A DNA stretch of 64,000 bases, from positions 558,001 to 622,000 of the forward strand of contig NZ_QUMT01000003.1 in NCBI RefSeq assembly GCF_003387155.1, written 5' to 3'. Below are positions 16,743 through 25,727 of this stretch, one piece after another. Every line of letters begins with the position of its first letter. Position 1 is the stretch's first letter. The translations under genes and the position numbers were made by a program. The stretch is from Roseateles depolymerans (GTDB lineage: Bacteria; Pseudomonadota; Gammaproteobacteria; Burkholderiales; Burkholderiaceae_C). Below the pieces are notes generated by a model. It saw only the letters and a program-made list of their open reading frames with translations. It was not told the DNA's origin and ran no database searches.

Positions 16743-18479
16743 TCAGCGCGCCCGCGGCCCCAGCGTGCCGAAGGCCCAGCCAATGTTGACGCTGGCCATG
16801 GGGGTGCTCTGCTTGGAGCCCCCCAGCGCCTTCCACTGGCCCACCCCCACCTTGATGCGCAGACGGTCCTTGGGCTCCCTGCCCTCCCACTGCGCCCACA
16901 GCTCGCCCTGGGTGACCGCGCCGCCGCCGACCGCCACACCGCCGCCGCCGGCTGCGCCTACCAGCGCTTCCGCGCCGACCCGGAAACCACCCGGCAGGCG
17001 CTGCGTCTTCGCGCCCAGGCCAAACATGCCGTAGGAAAACGCGCCCGCCTTGCCAAAGGCCGCGCTGCCCGCCTGCGCGACCCCATACCAGGGTCCGCTG
17101 AAGTCGCGCGCCATGCCGATGCCCAGGCCCGTCACCGAATCCTTCGAGCCGTCCTTGAATTCGAAGGTCTTGAAGCGCGGCATGCTCAGGTACCAGTCCT
17201 GCTCCCGCACGGTGCCGGATTCCAGCGGCGGGGTGTTGAGCACCCGGGAGCCCTTTTCCAGCGGCAAGGCCAGCGACGCCCGCACCTGGAAGGAGTCGTA
17301 GTGGCCCCACGGCGCCTTGAGGTAGCTGCCGTCCACCCGCAGCGTCGGTCCCCAGGGCGTGATCCAGCGCAGGGTCGGGCCGGCGCGGAAGAGCCAGCCA
17401 TTGCCCGTATCCAGGTTGCCGCCGCCGCCCAGGCCGGTGGAGAGCTGCCCCCCCACCCGCAGGCGCGGCGAGATCACGCCCCAGTCCTGGCCGGCATTGG
17501 CGAAGATCTCCATGTAGCCGTCGGACCCGCCGGAGGCTGCGCCCGAGGCCTCCAGGCCCCACCACGATCCGCCATTGCCGAAGTACTGGCGCAGGTCCGC
17601 GCCGGCCTTGCCCTTGCGGTTGGCGACCGACTGTCCGTCCCGGGTGATGCTGCCGGAGCGCGGTTTCTCCACACCGGCGCTCAGCGCGATTTCGTCGAAG
17701 CCCATGCCGGTGCGGTCGCCCGCGCGACCGAAGAGCCCGGCATCGGCGGGCGAGAAGCTGAGCAGCCGGTCCATGCGGCCCAGCGTCAGGCCCCAGGTCG
17801 TGTCCTTGATGTTGCCGCTGGGAAAGCGCACCTGCGTCACGCCCACGCCTGCATACCAGTTGCCGAATTCCCCCCGCAGGGAGATTTCCGGGCGCAGCAT
17901 CAGGCCACCGCCGGCACGGACCTTGTCGGAGCTGACGCCGCCGCCGGCCCCTGCATAGATGCCGGTGGCCACATGCCAGTCCTGCGTCAGCCGCCAGCGG
18001 CGCTGCGCCGTGAAGCCTGCGGTGAACAGGCCGCCATAGTTGCCCTTGGCTGCGCCGTAGAAGGTCGGTCCCAGGCCCCAGTCCTCATTGACCGCCACCA
18101 TGTAGCTCAGGCCCAGCAGCGCCGTGCGCTCGCCCGTGGGCATCTTCAGCGGCGTCCAGTTCAGTTCGAAGGCGGCCGGCCGGCTGTCCGTGGCGGTGAC
18201 GGGCACGTCAGCCGTCGTACCGCGGCGCAGATCGGTGGTGACCCCGGGCGTGGATGCGGACGAGGATGCCGACAGGAACGGACCGGTGCCCTTCGCCGGA
18301 CCGGAGGTCGGGGGCTGCGTTTGCGCCTGCGCAGTCGCCGCCAGCAAGGCCGAGCACAGCAGCAGCGGACGGCCGGGTGACGGCACCCGCAGCGGTCCCA
18401 GGGCCAGCCAGCGGGGAGAGACGCCGCGCAGCGCGCCGCGCCAGGAAGACGGCAGGGAGGAGGAAAGTGGGGAAGGCAT
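16743..18479 (-). CDS. Large exported glycine/aromatic-rich protein, probable outer-membrane barrel
   Basis: This is a 578-residue protein. The N-terminus is long and basic, with the hydrophobic stretch 'LLLCSALLAATAQA' near residues 40-53 giving a Sec cleavage site; the true start may be an internal codon. After a Ser/Thr/Pro-rich linker the sequence is made of short alternating strands rich in Gly, Trp, Tyr and Phe ('GIYAGAGGG', 'WYAGVGVTQVRF', 'LTLGRMDRLLSF') and ends 'NIGWAFGTLG'. This is the look of an outer-membrane beta-barrel of perhaps 20 or more strands. No family is recognised. It lies 11 bases from xerC on the same strand, and the pair may be co-transcribed. Confidence 0.65.
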   Translation of the reverse strand: MPSPLSSSLPSSWRGALRGVSPRWLALGPLRVPSPGRPLLLCSALLAATAQAQTQPPTSGPAKGTGPFLSASSSASTPGVTTDLRRGTTADVPVTATDSRPAAFELNWTPLKMPTGERTALLGLSYMVAVNEDWGLGPTFYGAAKGNYGGLFTAGFTAQRRWRLTQDWHVATGIYAGAGGGVSSDKVRAGGGLMLRPEISLRGEFGNWYAGVGVTQVRFPSGNIKDTTWGLTLGRMDRLLSFSPADAGLFGRAGDRTGMGFDEIALSAGVEKPRSGSITRDGQSVANRKGKAGADLRQYFGNGGSWWGLEASGAASGGSDGYMEIFANAGQDWGVISPRLRVGGQLSTGLGGGGNLDTGNGWLFRAGPTLRWITPWGPTLRVDGSYLKAPWGHYDSFQVRASLALPLEKGSRVLNTPPLESGTVREQDWYLSMPRFKTFEFKDGSKDSVTGLGIGMARDFSGPWYGVAQAGSAAFGKAGAFSYGMFGLGAKTQRLPGGFRVGAEALVGAAGGGGVAVGGGAVTQGELWAQWEGREPKDRLRIKVGVGQWKALGGSKQSTPMASVNIGWAFGTLGPRAR

Positions 18480-18490
18480 CGAACAGTCGC

Positions 18491-19420
18491 TTATTTCTTC
18501 TTGGCGCGCGGATGCGCGGCGTCATAGACCTTGGCGAGGTGCTGGAAGTCCAGGCGGGTGTAGACCTGCGTGGTGCTGATGTTGGCGTGGCCCAGCAGTT
18601 CCTGGACCCCTCGCAGGTCACCGCTGGACTGCAGCAGGTGCGAGGCAAATGAGTGGCGCAGCATGTGCGGGTGGACATGCGTCGGCATGCCGGCATGCAG
18701 GGCCCGTTCCTTGAGCCGTGCGCGGACCTGATGCGCGGTGATGCGGCGCCCCCGCTTGTTCACCAGCAAGGCGGTCTCGCCGTCCTGGGCCCACTGGCCG
18801 CGAACGGCCAGCCAGTCCTGCAAGGCCTTGAGCGCCGGCCCGCCCAGCGGCACGGCACGGCGTTTGGACCCTTTGCCCAGCACGTGGGCCTCCTGGGTGT
18901 CCGGTTCGATCCAGCCCAGCGAGGTCGGGAAATAACGCAGGTCCAGGCCCACCAGCTCCGACACCCGCACCCCGCCGCCATACAGCAGCTCCACCAGGCA
19001 GCGGTCCAGCGCCTCGCCGACCGGGTCGGCATTCGGTTCTGCGTAATCGGCCAGGCGCACCGCATCGTCCACCGCCAGCGCCTTGGGCAGCGGTCGCCCT
19101 ACCTTGGGCGGCCGCAGGTCGACGATGGGATTGGCGGCGATCAGGCCGTTGTGGCCCAGCCACCGATACCAGCCGCGCCAGGCGGACAGGATCAGCGCCA
19201 AGGTGCGCGGCGCCAGGTCGCCCTGATGCAGCTGGGCCAGGAAGCGCCGGGCCTGATGCGCCGTCAGCCGCAGCAGCGGCACGTCCGCTTTGGCGGCCAG
19301 CGCATTCAGGCGCTCCAGCGCCTCGGTATAGAGCGTGAGCGTGCGCTCCGCCAGACGGCGCTGCACACGCAGGTGGTCCAGGTAGCGCTGCTGCTCGTCA
19401 GTCAGCTTGGGCGGCTGCAT
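18491..19420 (-). CDS. xerC: Site-specific tyrosine recombinase XerC
   Basis: This 309-residue recombinase resolves chromosome dimers at dif with XerD. The N-terminal SAM-like core-binding domain covers about 1-100. The catalytic domain shows Arg in 'GGGVRVSELVGLD', Lys in 'GKGSKRRAVPL', 'HMLRHSFASHLL' (His and Arg), His in 'LGHANISTTQVY', and the nucleophile Tyr in 'QVYTRLD'. It overlaps the DUF484 gene by 23 bases, the conserved dapF-DUF484-xerC order of proteobacteria. Confidence 0.96.
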   Translation of the reverse strand: MQPPKLTDEQQRYLDHLRVQRRLAERTLTLYTEALERLNALAAKADVPLLRLTAHQARRFLAQLHQGDLAPRTLALILSAWRGWYRWLGHNGLIAANPIVDLRPPKVGRPLPKALAVDDAVRLADYAEPNADPVGEALDRCLVELLYGGGVRVSELVGLDLRYFPTSLGWIEPDTQEAHVLGKGSKRRAVPLGGPALKALQDWLAVRGQWAQDGETALLVNKRGRRITAHQVRARLKERALHAGMPTHVHPHMLRHSFASHLLQSSGDLRGVQELLGHANISTTQVYTRLDFQHLAKVYDAAHPRAKKK

Positions 19421-20096
19421 GCGGGTCCGCGGTCAGCAGGCGCGACAGCGCGGCGCTGGCGATTTCGCCCACGCGCGTCAGAAACTCGGTGCCCATCTCG
19501 GCCGTGTAGCGGGTCGGGTCGGGCGAGCCCAGCACCAGCAGGCCGAAAGGCTGCGAGGGCGTTCCGGCCATCAACGGCACCAGGGCCAGCGAAGCCACAT
19601 CCTCTTCCAGCCAGCGCGCGGCTTCGAAACCGGAGTTGATGCCGCAGTACGGCTGGTTCAGGCTGCTGACGAAGGTCTTCACATCGCTGCTGACCTCCGA
19701 CGCAAAGGGCGCCAGCGCATGCCCGGCATTCACGTTCCACAGGCGCAGGTTGGCCTGGGGAATGAGGAACTGATGACGCAGCTCGCGCAGCAGCACTTCG
19801 GGCAACTGGCCGTCCTCACGGGTGAGCATCAACGCCAGCGTCCAGCGGTGCAGGCGGTCGGCGATGGCCACGTTCTCCTGGCCGTTGCGGATCATCTCGA
19901 CGATCTTGTGTTCCAGGCCGCGGATCTTGTCGCGCAGCAGTTCCGCCTGCCGCTCCTGCAGCGACACGGCACGCTGGCCGTGCGGATGGGAGATGCGCAC
20001 AGTGGCCAGCAGCTCGGCATGACGCTCGAAGAAGCCGGGGTCTCTCGCCAGGTAGTCGGCGATGTCTTGTTCGGTAATGCCTTCGATGCCGCTCAC
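19398..20096 (-). CDS. DUF484 family protein
   Basis: This is a 232-residue protein with the DUF484 hallmarks: '[20 protein letters not shown]' at the start, '[20 protein letters not shown]' leading into a coiled-coil helix, then a GAF-like domain with '[14 protein letters not shown]' and '[13 protein letters not shown]'. Function is not established; it always sits between dapF and xerC. The start is a GTG overlapping the dapF stop in a GTGA four-base overlap, so translation is coupled. Confidence 0.9.
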   Translation of the reverse strand: MSGIEGITEQDIADYLARDPGFFERHAELLATVRISHPHGQRAVSLQERQAELLRDKIRGLEHKIVEMIRNGQENVAIADRLHRWTLALMLTREDGQLPEVLLRELRHQFLIPQANLRLWNVNAGHALAPFASEVSSDVKTFVSSLNQPYCGINSGFEAARWLEEDVASLALVPLMAGTPSQPFGLLVLGSPDPTRYTAEMGTEFLTRVGEIASAALSRLLTADPHAAAQAD

Positions 20097-20959
20097 AGTT
20101 CGATTTCTCCTTCAAACACGGTCTGCGCCGGTCCGGTCATGAAGACCGACGCCTCCAGCCCCTGAGTGAGGCCGGCCCATTCGATGCGCAGGTCGCCGCC
20201 GTGGGTGTGGACTTCCACGGCTTCGTCCAGCCAGCCCAGGCGGATGCCGGCCACCACCGCCGCACAGGCGCCGGTGCCGCAGGCCAGGGTCTCGCCGCTG
20301 CCGCGCTCGAACACCCGCAGCTTCACTTCGCTGCGGCTGACGATCTGCAGGAAGCCGGCGTTGACCCGGCGGGGGAATCGTTCATGGCCTTCCACCTGCG
20401 GGCCGATCAGGCCGACTGGGGCGTGGTCCACGTCTTCCACCCGCTGCACGGCGTGGGGGTTGCCCATCGACAAGACGGCCACCTCGCAGGCCATGCCGTC
20501 GCCCAGCGCCAGCGGCCACAGGTCGAAGCCGTTGAGCGCGCGCGGGGTGAGGCCTTCGGGCTGGAAGGGCACCTGGGGCAGGTCGAAGATCGGCGCGCCC
20601 ATGTCCACCGTCACCCGGCCGTCCTCGCGCAGACGCAGTTCCAGGATCTTGTTGACGGTCTGCACGCGCACCGTGCGCTTGTCGGTCAGGCCCTTGTCCA
20701 CCACGTAGCGGACGAAGCAGCGGGAACCATTGCCGCAGTGCTCCACCTCGGAGCCGTCGGCATTGAAGATGCGGTAGCCGAAGTCCACGCCCGGCGTGCG
20801 GGAAGACTCGATGACCAGGATCTGGTCGCAGCCCACGCCAAAGCGGCGGTCCGCCACATGGCGCAGCTGCTCATGGGTGAGCTGCATCGGATGCTGCGTG
20901 GCGTCCAGCACGACGAAGTCGTTGCCAGCCCCATGCATCTTGGTGAAGCGCAGTTTCAT
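20093..20959 (-). CDS. dapF: Diaminopimelate epimerase
   Basis: This 288-residue enzyme converts LL- to meso-diaminopimelate for lysine and peptidoglycan. The start at 20959 gives the canonical '[19 protein letters not shown]'. The two catalytic cysteines lie in '[11 protein letters not shown]' and '[12 protein letters not shown]'. The length matches the family. It is the first gene of the dapF-DUF484-xerC set. The upstream lpxL gene ends 50 bases before its start on the same strand. Confidence 0.97.
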   Translation of the reverse strand: MKLRFTKMHGAGNDFVVLDATQHPMQLTHEQLRHVADRRFGVGCDQILVIESSRTPGVDFGYRIFNADGSEVEHCGNGSRCFVRYVVDKGLTDKRTVRVQTVNKILELRLREDGRVTVDMGAPIFDLPQVPFQPEGLTPRALNGFDLWPLALGDGMACEVAVLSMGNPHAVQRVEDVDHAPVGLIGPQVEGHERFPRRVNAGFLQIVSRSEVKLRVFERGSGETLACGTGACAAVVAGIRLGWLDEAVEVHTHGGDLRIEWAGLTQGLEASVFMTGPAQTVFEGEIEL

Positions 20960-21009
20960 GAGGGGATTATCACCGTGGTCCGTGACGCGCCGGGGCCTGA
21001 CAGGCCTGC

Positions 21010-21900
21010 TCAGCGCTGATAAAGCGACGGCTCCCCCGGCGGCCGGGTCTTGAAGCGCTTGTGGACCCAGAAATACTGGGCCGGATTCTCCAGAATCCGC
21101 GCCTCCAGCCATTCATTGAAGCGCCGCGCATCGGCTTCCAGGTCGCCGCTGGGATAGTTTTCCAGCGCGTCATAAGCGGTGACCCGGATGCCTTGTCCCT
21201 TGGGCAGCATGGTGACCACCACCGGCTGCACCACCATCTTCATGGTCTGGGCAATCTTGGCCGGGGCCAGCAGTGTGTTGGCCGGCACACCGAAGAAGGG
21301 CACGAAGGCAGAGTCCTTGGGGCCGAAGTCCATGTCCGGCAGGTTCAGGAAGCCGTAGCCGTCGCGGATATGGCGCAGGATGCTGCGCACGCCCTCATGC
21401 CGGTCCGCCAGCTTGGTCGTGCCAAAGCGGGACCGCGCGCGGCGCAGCGCCACATCGAAGGTCGGGTTGCTCTGGCGCTGATAGATGCTCGAGCCCGGCT
21501 TGGACTGGTTGAGCATGATGGCCGGGCCCACCCAGTCCAGGCCCACGAAGTGCGGCATCAGCCACATCACCGGCCGGTCCACCTGCTCGGACAGGCGGAT
21601 GTTGCCTTCCACCTTCATCATCCGCTGCAGCCGCGCCGGGGACGAATACCAAAGAAACCCCCGCTCCAGCAGGCTGCGACCCAGCCAGCCGAAATGCTCC
21701 CGCACCAGCGCCTGGCGCTCGGCCTGCGGCATCTGTGGGAAGCACAGCTCCACATTGCGCAGAGCGACCCGGCGACGCGAGCCGGCCAGCCGGTGGAGCA
21801 GCCCGCCCAGGCCCCAGCCCAGCGCCGCCACCCAGCGCAAGGGCAGCCAGTGCAGCAGCCACAGCAGCCCGATCAATGCATAAGTCGCCAGTTTTCCCAT
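21010..21900 (-). CDS. lpxL: Lipid A biosynthesis lauroyl/acyl transferase
   Basis: This 296-residue inner-membrane enzyme of the LpxL/LpxM (HtrB) family adds a secondary acyl chain to lipid A. An N-terminal anchor helix (about 5-25) is followed by the catalytic H-x4-D motif 'HFVGLD', then 'IYQRQSNP', 'LPDMDFG', 'FFGVPANT' and a C-terminal '[12 protein letters not shown]'. The ATG at 21900 has GGAA about nine bases upstream; an ATG at 21915 would add five residues. The gene is divergent from metK, whose promoter begins about 40 bases away. Confidence 0.92.
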   Translation of the reverse strand: MGKLATYALIGLLWLLHWLPLRWVAALGWGLGGLLHRLAGSRRRVALRNVELCFPQMPQAERQALVREHFGWLGRSLLERGFLWYSSPARLQRMMKVEGNIRLSEQVDRPVMWLMPHFVGLDWVGPAIMLNQSKPGSSIYQRQSNPTFDVALRRARSRFGTTKLADRHEGVRSILRHIRDGYGFLNLPDMDFGPKDSAFVPFFGVPANTLLAPAKIAQTMKMVVQPVVVTMLPKGQGIRVTAYDALENYPSGDLEADARRFNEWLEARILENPAQYFWVHKRFKTRPPGEPSLYQR

Positions 21901-21941
21901 CCGTGCCAATTCCATTGGGCAGCACAGGGCTGCCTTTTTTC

Positions 21942-21947
21942 TATAAT
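21942..21947 (+). promoter_or_regulatory. Consensus -10 box (TATAAT) of metK
   Basis: An exact TATAAT lies six bases before a predicted leader stem that starts at 21954, so transcription would begin right at the stem. No good -35 hexamer is seen 17 bases upstream. Confidence 0.7.
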
Positions 21948-21953
21948 GCGCCC

Positions 21954-22010
21954 GTCGCCGAGTTAACTTGGACAACTTGCGGGGCGACTCAAAAATGCCG
22001 CTAAAGCGTT
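21954..22010 (+). ncRNA. SAM-II-like riboswitch candidate in the metK leader
   Basis: GTCGCC (21954-21959) pairs perfectly with GGCGAC (21983-21988) to form a P1 stem. The loop carries CTTGC (21976-21980), which can pair with GCTAAAG (22000-22006) to close an H-type pseudoknot. The linker TCAAAAATGCC and the GCTAAA strand resemble the conserved parts of the SAM-II (SAM_alpha) class. It starts within a few bases of the transcription start expected from the TATAAT box and precedes SAM synthetase, the expected regulated gene. The class is known mainly from alphaproteobacteria, so the assignment is tentative. Confidence 0.5.
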
Positions 22011-22065
22011 CGCCGCCTGACTCCCAGCACGGCAACGCCCGTAGACTGAAAAACAGGAGTTTAAA

Positions 22066-23244
22066 TTGGCGAGCGATTTCCTCTTCACTTCGGAATCCGT
22101 GTCTGAAGGCCATCCGGACAAAGTGGCCGACCAGATCTCCGATGCCATCCTGGATGCCATCCTGGCCCAGGACCCCCGTTCCCGCGTGGCCGCCGAGACC
22201 CTGTGCAACACCGGCCTTGTGGTGCTGGCCGGCGAGATCACGACCAATGCGCATGTGGACTACATCCAGGTCGCCCGGGACACCATCAAGCGCATCGGCT
22301 ACGACAACACCGAATACGGCATCGACTACAAGGGCTGCGCGGTGCTCGTGGCCTACGACAAGCAGAGCAACGACATCGCCCAGGGCGTGGACCAGGCCTC
22401 GGACGACCATCTCAACACCGGCGCCGGCGACCAGGGCCTGATGTTCGGTTATGCCTGCGACGAGACGCCGGAGCTCATGCCCGCGCCCATCTACTACGCG
22501 CACCGTCTGGTGGAGCGCCAGGCCCAACTGCGCAAGGACGGCCGCCTGCCCTTCCTGCGTCCGGACGCCAAGAGCCAGGTGACGATGCGCTATGTGGACG
22601 GCAAGCCGCACAGCATCGACACCGTGGTGCTGTCCACCCAGCATGCCCCCGAGATGTCGCTGGGCGACAAGATGAAGCCGGAGTTCTACGAGGCCGTCAT
22701 CGAGGAAATCATCAAGCCGGTGCTGCCCAAGGAATGGCTGCAGGACACCAAGTACCTGGTCAACCCGACAGGCCGCTTCGTCATCGGCGGCCCGCAGGGT
22801 GACTGCGGCCTGACCGGTCGCAAGATCATCGTGGACACCTACGGCGGCGCATGCCCGCACGGCGGTGGCGCGTTCTCCGGCAAGGACCCGACGAAGGTGG
22901 ACCGCTCGGCCGCCTACGCCGCCCGGTATGTCGCCAAGAACATCGTGGCGGCGGGCCTGGCACGTCAGTGCCAGATCCAGGTGGCCTACGCCATCGGCGT
23001 GGCCCGTCCGATGAACGTGACGGTCTACACCGAAGGCACCGGCGTCATCCCCGACGAGCAGATCGCCGCGCTGGTCAACGAGCACTTCGACCTGCGCCCC
23101 AAGGGCATCATCCAGATGCTGGACCTGCTGCGCCCCATCTACGGCAAGACCGCGGCCTATGGCCACTTCGGCCGTGAAGAGCCCGAGTTCAGCTGGGAGC
23201 GCACCGACCGCGCCCAAGGCCTGCGCGCCGCTGCCGGACTTTGA
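22066..23244 (+). CDS. metK: S-adenosylmethionine synthetase
   Basis: This 392-residue enzyme makes SAM from methionine and ATP. It shows '[18 protein letters not shown]' near the start, '[12 protein letters not shown]' (ATP-binding) and '[16 protein letters not shown]' (phosphate-binding signature). The start is TTG at 22066, with AGGAG six bases upstream; no ATG fits the family N-terminus. The leader of about 110 bases contains the SAM-II-like element and a consensus -10 box. A clean intrinsic terminator follows at 23350. Confidence 0.98.
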   Translation: MASDFLFTSESVSEGHPDKVADQISDAILDAILAQDPRSRVAAETLCNTGLVVLAGEITTNAHVDYIQVARDTIKRIGYDNTEYGIDYKGCAVLVAYDKQSNDIAQGVDQASDDHLNTGAGDQGLMFGYACDETPELMPAPIYYAHRLVERQAQLRKDGRLPFLRPDAKSQVTMRYVDGKPHSIDTVVLSTQHAPEMSLGDKMKPEFYEAVIEEIIKPVLPKEWLQDTKYLVNPTGRFVIGGPQGDCGLTGRKIIVDTYGGACPHGGGAFSGKDPTKVDRSAAYAARYVAKNIVAAGLARQCQIQVAYAIGVARPMNVTVYTEGTGVIPDEQIAALVNEHFDLRPKGIIQMLDLLRPIYGKTAAYGHFGREEPEFSWERTDRAQGLRAAAGL

Positions 23245-23349
23245 TCGGACCCTCGGGCCCGGGCAGCTGAGCAACATGTCACGGTCTCTGCATCCCGCAT
23301 GAGAATCCGGGCGTAGTGCGCATCTGAAAAGCCCAAATACCCCTCATCC

Positions 23350-23374
23350 AGGGCCGCTTCTCGCGGCCCTTTTC
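23350..23374 (+). terminator. Intrinsic terminator of metK
   Basis: GGGCCGC and GCGGCCC form a perfect seven-base stem with a five-base loop, followed by TTTTC. Confidence 0.85.
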
Positions 23375-23400
23375 ATTGGGGCGTGGGCAAAATCAGGGGC

Positions 23401-24420
23401 ATGCATGCTGCACCGACTCCGCTGACCATCCTCATCGTCGATGACCAGAACGCCACCCGCGTGGCCCTGACGGCGGAACTGGATCGGGTGGGGCATCGCG
23501 TGCTGGAAGCGGACAGTGCGGAGTGGGGCCTGGAGCTGTTCCGCCGCTACCGTCCCGACGTGGTGCTCATGGACGTCGAAATGCCGGGCCATGACGGCTA
23601 CTGGACCGCCCGCGAGATGCGCGCCGCGGAACCGGGTGGCTGGACGCCCATCATCTTCCTCTCCCAATTCAAGCAGGACCTGGACATCTGGAAGGGCATC
23701 GAGTCCGGCGGGGACGACTATCTGGTCAAGCCCGTGTCGCCGATGATCCTGCATGCCAAGCTGCGTGCGATGCAGCGGCTGGCCCAGATGCGGCACCGCC
23801 TGGTGACGATGTCCGAGGAACTGCGTGCGGCCAATGCGCAGCTGGAGGAACTCTCCAGCGTGGACGCCCTCACCGGCCTGATGAACCGCCGCGCGCTGGA
23901 TGCCCGGCTGCAGCAGGAACTGGACCTGGCGCGTCGCGAGAACAAGCCGCTGACCCTGGTGCTGTGCGACGTGGACCATTTCAAGCGCTACAACGACGCC
24001 GCCGGCCATGTGGCCGGAGACGCCTGCCTGCGCCGGGTCGCCCAGCTGCTCAAGGAAACCTGCCGCCGTCCCGCCGACTGCGCCGGACGGTATGGCGGCG
24101 AGGAATTCGCGCTGATCCTGCCCAACACGCCGCGCTCGGGCGCGATGACCTATGCCCGGGCGCTGATGCGCACCATCGAGCTGTCGGCGATTCCGCATCC
24201 GGACTCGCCGACCGGCCCCAGCATCACCCTGTCCGGGGGCATCACCACCTGTGTGCCGGATGAAAGCACCAGCGTGGAAGGCCTGATCATGCGGGCCGAT
24301 GAAGCGCTGTACAACGCCAAATCCACCGGCCGCAACCGCTTCTTCAGCTTCGAGATGCAGATGGACACGCAAGAGCAGAAGTCGGCCTTCGGGACGCTGG
24401 ACGGCGGCCGCCGGCCCTGA
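23401..24420 (+). CDS. Response regulator with diguanylate cyclase (GGDEF) output
   Basis: This 339-residue protein makes cyclic di-GMP. Residues about 8-125 form a receiver domain ('ILIVDDQNATR', 'VVLMDVEMPGHDGY' with the phospho-acceptor Asp, 'DYLVKPVSP' with Lys). A short coiled-coil signalling helix ('MSEELRAANAQLEEL') leads into a GGDEF domain with 'SVDALTGLMNRRAL' and active 'GRYGGEEFALIL'. An inhibitory I-site is present: 'RPAD' lies five residues before GGEEF, so product feedback is likely. The ATG at 23401 is used; a GTG six codons earlier is possible. No partner histidine kinase is adjacent. Confidence 0.93.
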   Translation: MHAAPTPLTILIVDDQNATRVALTAELDRVGHRVLEADSAEWGLELFRRYRPDVVLMDVEMPGHDGYWTAREMRAAEPGGWTPIIFLSQFKQDLDIWKGIESGGDDYLVKPVSPMILHAKLRAMQRLAQMRHRLVTMSEELRAANAQLEELSSVDALTGLMNRRALDARLQQELDLARRENKPLTLVLCDVDHFKRYNDAAGHVAGDACLRRVAQLLKETCRRPADCAGRYGGEEFALILPNTPRSGAMTYARALMRTIELSAIPHPDSPTGPSITLSGGITTCVPDESTSVEGLIMRADEALYNAKSTGRNRFFSFEMQMDTQEQKSAFGTLDGGRRP

Positions 24421-24594
24421 TCAGCGCCACACACGCAACCCCTCGGCTCATCCTCCGCGTTCCCCGGCCCCCTCGGCGCACCCTCCGCGCACCCTTGCGC
24501 GCCGGTGACCCGCTCGGGCCCGCGCGCTGCTGCCAGAATCCAGCATCAGCCCGACGTATCGTGCAGGCTGCCTCCCAGCCTCATCGCCGCTCCG

Positions 24595-25695
24595 ATGCCT
24601 GTGATCGACCACGATGCCCTGCGCCGGCATGCCATTGCCCGCACGCTCTTCCCGCCCACCACCTTGCTCAAGGCCATCCGCCGCCTCGGCTTCGTGCAGG
24701 CCGACCCGATGCGGGCGCCGGCCCGAGCGCAAGACCTGATCCTGATGCAGCGGGTGCAGGACTACCGCGCCGGAGATCTGGAGCGCCGCTACGCCCGGCT
24801 GCCGCTGGAAGAGGACTGCCTGGTCAACTACGGCTTCCTGCCGCGCGAGCATCTGCCGCTGATGCATCCCCGCACCGCCAAGCGGCCGTGGGACGCAGAG
24901 ACGCATGCGCGCGCCGCCGAAGTGCTGGCCTTCGTGCGCGAGAAAAAACACGCCCATCCCGCGGACGTGCTCAATGCCTTCAGCCACCATGGCCGCGTGG
25001 CCGGCTACTGGGGCGGTGAGCTCAACGCCAGCACCCAGTTGCTCGACGGCTTGCATTACCGCGGCCTGCTGCGGGTGGTGCGGCGCGACGCCGGCACGCG
25101 GGTGTATGCAGCGGTCGAGCACCCGCCGCAAGACGACAGTCCTGATGCCCGGCGTGCCAGGGCCCATGCGCTGCTGGATCTGGTCGTGTCGCTGTATGCG
25201 CCGCTGCCGTCCGCCACGCTGGGTTACCTCACGACCTTGCTGAACTACGGCGCCTTCCATCTGCGGGAGGAGACCCGGGCCGCCTGCAAGGAGGCAGCCT
25301 CCCGCTACGCGCATGTAAAGATCGACGGCGAGCGCTGGTTCTGGCCCGCGGATGAATCGCCGACCTCGCGCCGCCACCGGGTGGACCTGGAGCGGGTGCG
25401 CCTGCTGGCCCCCTTCGACCCGCTGGTCTGGGACCGTCGCCGGTTCGAGCGCCTGTGGGGCTGGGCCTACCGCTTCGAGGCCTACACGCCGGCCGCACGG
25501 CGCACCATGGGCCACTACGCCCTGCCGATGCTGTGGGGCGACCAGATGATCGGCTGGGCCAATCTCAAGGTGGTGAAGGAGCGGCTGGTGCCGGAGCTCG
25601 GCTTTGTCGGCACGCGCCCGCGGGATGCGGTGTTCCGCCGGGCGCTGGACGAAGAGTTGCACCGCATGTCGGTCTTCCTCGGCCTGGAGGACTGA
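24595..25695 (+). CDS. Winged-helix DNA glycosylase of the YcaQ/AlkX family
   Basis: This 366-residue protein of the AlkZ-like family removes alkylated or crosslinked bases. 'GFVQADPMRAPARAQ' carries the catalytic Q-x-D motif, as in E. coli YcaQ (AlkX), rather than the QxQ of Streptomyces AlkZ. Three winged-helix modules are expected; 'HPADVLNAFSHHGRVAGYWGG' and 'LAPFDPLVWDR' are conserved family segments. The ATG at 24595 precedes 'PVIDHDALRRHAIART'; the upstream in-frame extension is low in conserved character. It lies 174 bases after the diguanylate cyclase and 32 bases before the convergent AraC gene. Confidence 0.85.
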   Translation: MPVIDHDALRRHAIARTLFPPTTLLKAIRRLGFVQADPMRAPARAQDLILMQRVQDYRAGDLERRYARLPLEEDCLVNYGFLPREHLPLMHPRTAKRPWDAETHARAAEVLAFVREKKHAHPADVLNAFSHHGRVAGYWGGELNASTQLLDGLHYRGLLRVVRRDAGTRVYAAVEHPPQDDSPDARRARAHALLDLVVSLYAPLPSATLGYLTTLLNYGAFHLREETRAACKEAASRYAHVKIDGERWFWPADESPTSRRHRVDLERVRLLAPFDPLVWDRRRFERLWGWAYRFEAYTPAARRTMGHYALPMLWGDQMIGWANLKVVKERLVPELGFVGTRPRDAVFRRALDEELHRMSVFLGLED

Positions 25696-25727
25696 CCCCG
25701 GCGGCGCTGCGGTTCAACGCGCGCCGC

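Noticed and set aside
21010-23277. Very long open frame on the minus strand running antisense through metK into lpxL
   Set aside because: Only the part below 21915 has lipid A acyltransferase motifs; the rest is the complement of metK and is open because of high GC. It has no domain features.
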